DNA of 64,000 nt from Acidimicrobiales bacterium (GTDB taxonomy: Bacteria > Actinomycetota > Acidimicrobiia > Acidimicrobiales > Aldehydirespiratoraceae). The DNA lies in assembly GCA_022425325.1 (NCBI GenBank), contig JAKMFW010000082.1, positions 1 through 64,000 on the forward strand, read 5' to 3'. The position numbers were made by a program, and so were the translations under genes. Positions 61,865-64,000 of the stretch are shown here, one piece after another. Under the pieces are notes generated by a model. It was not told the origin of the DNA and searched no databases. It saw only the letters and a program-made list of their open reading frames with translations. Positions within the stretch are counted from its first letter, which is position 1. The number at the start of each line of letters is the position of its first letter.

Positions 61865-61980
61865 GGCGACGAGGCTAGCGGTCGCGCGAGAAGGGACCCA
61901 CCCCCACCGGGTTGTCCGCATCCGCTCGGCGATGCTCGCCAAACGCTCGGCCGTGGCCTTCTCGGCGAGATGGCAGGAGT

Positions 61981-62520
61981 TCAGGCGCGCTCGGCGGAAA
62001 GGACGACCGTGCCGTCGGCGGTTCGGAGTTCGAGGGTGGTGCCGTCGAGGACGAACCCCGTGACCTGGAGCCAGGCGGCGGGCAGGGCGATGTTCTGCTC
62101 GCCGAGGCCGAAGTCGCAATAGGCCTCTTCGGTCACGCCGGGGGCGATGGTGAGGGCCTGACCGTTGACGCCGTCGTGCACGCCGGTGGTGCGGTAGGTC
62201 GTGTCGCCTCGGTTGCAGCCGGTGTGGAAAACGAGCGAGCCGTCAGCGGTGAAGGTGAGTTCCGGTACGGCGCCGCGGATCGTTACGTCGCTGAACCGAC
62301 CTTCGCGGTCTTGATAGGCCTGAATCAACCAGCGACCGAGGAGGTCGTCGCTCGCGTCTTCGGCAATGACGGCCTCGGTCGTGGTGGTCGATTCGTCCAT
62401 CGGTGTGGGGCCGCTCGTGGTCGGTGGGCCGGGCGGACCCGGCGTGGCGGTGTCGTCGCCGCACGAGGCGCCTCCCAGGCCGAGGAGAAGTACAACGAGT
62501 GCACTGGCGAATCGACGCAC
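61981..62520 (-). CDS. META domain lipoprotein
   Basis: A 179-residue protein. RRFASALVVLLLGLGGASC is a signal peptide with lipobox GASC, then a Pro/Thr-rich spacer (PPGPPTTSGPTPMDESTTTT) and a META/HslJ-like domain: LLGRWLIQAYQDREG, LTFTADGSLVFHTGCNRGDT. The GCNR turn is the family hallmark. GTG 62520 follows the TadA-like stop by 2 bp, so they are co-transcribed. Exact function unknown. Confidence 0.77.
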   Translation of the reverse strand: MRRFASALVVLLLGLGGASCGDDTATPGPPGPPTTSGPTPMDESTTTTEAVIAEDASDDLLGRWLIQAYQDREGRFSDVTIRGAVPELTFTADGSLVFHTGCNRGDTTYRTTGVHDGVNGQALTIAPGVTEEAYCDFGLGEQNIALPAAWLQVTGFVLDGTTLELRTADGTVVLSAERA

Positions 62521-62522
62521 GG

Positions 62523-62969
62523 TCAGTCCCTCGCCGCAAGGTAGGTGGTGAGCAGGGCGGCGCACTCCGGGGCTCGCACGTTGTGGATTGTGACGAATTC
62601 GCGGCCGAGTCGAGGGTCGGCGCCGACCTGGTAGAGCGATCCGACCGCACCTCCCGACAGGTCGGGAATGCCGAAGACGACTCGTGCCATGCCGGCGTCG
62701 AGGATTGCGCCGGCGCACATGACGCTCGGCTCGATCGTGACGGCGATCGTTGCACCGTCGAGCCGCCTCGACCCGACGTGAGCGGTGGCGTCGCGGATGG
62801 CGAGGAGTTCGGCACAGGCGGTCGGATCGCCGAGGCGTTCGCGTTCGTCGTGGCGGCTGGCGATCACCTTGCCGTCGAGCAGGATCACGGCACCGACGGG
62901 AACGTCGCCGTGGTCGATCGCTGCCGTGGCCTCGGCAAGAGCCAGCCCCATGAGTTCGTCGTCGGTCAC
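62523..62969 (-). CDS. tadA: TadA-like nucleoside/tRNA deaminase with altered zinc site
   Basis: A 148-residue CDA-fold deaminase. The fold and blocks match TadA (tRNA A34 deaminase): GDVPVGAVILLDGKVIASR, GDPTACAELLAIRDA and EPSVMCAGAILDAGMARVVFG. TadA needs HAE and PCxxC. Here the His is Cys (C52) and the first Cys is Ser (S82), with E54 and C85 kept. The GTG 62969 is 7 nt after TAGTCT. Synteny with tRNA-Ser supports TadA ancestry, but the catalytic centre is doubtful. Confidence 0.72.
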   Translation of the reverse strand: MTDDELMGLALAEATAAIDHGDVPVGAVILLDGKVIASRHDERERLGDPTACAELLAIRDATAHVGSRRLDGATIAVTIEPSVMCAGAILDAGMARVVFGIPDLSGGAVGSLYQVGADPRLGREFVTIHNVRAPECAALLTTYLAARD

Positions 62970-63084
62970 GACTCGGAGACTAGCGAGGCGGCCGATCCTG
63001 TCGGTATGGCGGCGCCGGATCGGCGAAGCGTGCTCGAGTGGCCATTTCCCCTGCCGGCGAGCCGTGCGATCTACGCTCCCGGCC

Positions 63085-64000
<916 letters not shown>

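Overview
The window is the replication-origin neighbourhood of a high-GC actinobacterial chromosome. dnaA, dnaN, recF, a DciA/DUF721 gene, gyrB, gyrA, a DUF3566 membrane protein and tRNA-Ile(GAU) run leftward from the origin. rpmH, rnpA, yidD, yidC, jag, rsmG, parA and parB run rightward. parS sites, a CwlM-like protein, trxA, trxB and an ECF sigma/anti-sigma pair follow, an order also found around the mycobacterial origin. DUF6049, DUF5318 and DUF3105 proteins, a mycothiol-type (MDMPI) enzyme, LLM/F420-type oxidoreductases and a class-3 asparaginase fit a non-mycobacterial actinobacterium. Class Acidimicrobiia is my best guess, from the overall style only. No rRNA, transposase, prophage or CRISPR array was seen.

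Layout. 1-6.4 kb: acetoacetyl-CoA synthetase (cut by the left edge) divergent from an acyltransferase and a histidinol-phosphatase-like gene, then a DUF3105 lipoprotein, a FliA/WhiG-type sigma factor and a Rossmann oxidoreductase coupled to a newly noticed 50-codon membrane ORF. 6.5-17.6 kb: the leftward dnaA operon region, with DnaA boxes in the dnaN-dnaA gap (probable oriC) and in the dnaA promoter. 17.6-23.3 kb: the rightward rpmH-parB chain, with three parS sites before parA. 23.4-31.4 kb: leftward cwlM, trxA, trxB, a small membrane protein, anti-sigma, ECF sigma, degV, DUF6049 and a GNAT gene. 31.5-39 kb: histone-deacetylase-like protein, CCA-adding enzyme, methyltransferase, DUF5318, panB, class V aminotransferase, asparaginase and an SDR. 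39.1-42.7 kb: rpsF-ssb-rpsR-rplI-dnaB. 42.7-59.7 kb: accessory metabolism, with acyl-CoA genes (enoyl-CoA hydratases, MatB-like ligase, MaoC hydratase, acyl-CoA dehydrogenase), an S1P-lyase-like decarboxylase, M20 hydrolase, LLM oxidoreductases, sulfatase, PLP deaminase and an MFS carrier. 59.7-64 kb: HAD phosphatase, trmL, RDD protein, tRNA-Ser(CGA), META lipoprotein, a TadA-like deaminase and a KAS III gene cut by the right edge.

Functionally the core supplies initiation (DnaA, oriC, DciA, DnaB, SSB, DnaN), topology (gyrase), segregation (ParABS), ribosome and tRNA maturation, membrane insertion, redox control and envelope regulation. The right half looks catabolic, oriented to fatty acyl and other CoA esters.

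The most striking window-wide signal is a TAnnnT -10 hexamer placed 6-8 nt before the start codon of about half of the first genes, without a Shine-Dalgarno sequence. This suggests widespread leaderless transcription, including tightly packed divergent promoter pairs, and it supports an ATC start for the ECF sigma gene. Other leads are a TadA-like deaminase lacking two of three zinc ligands, a CCA enzyme with an eroded HD domain, an S18 protein with a long acidic tail, and several unexplained perfect dyads.
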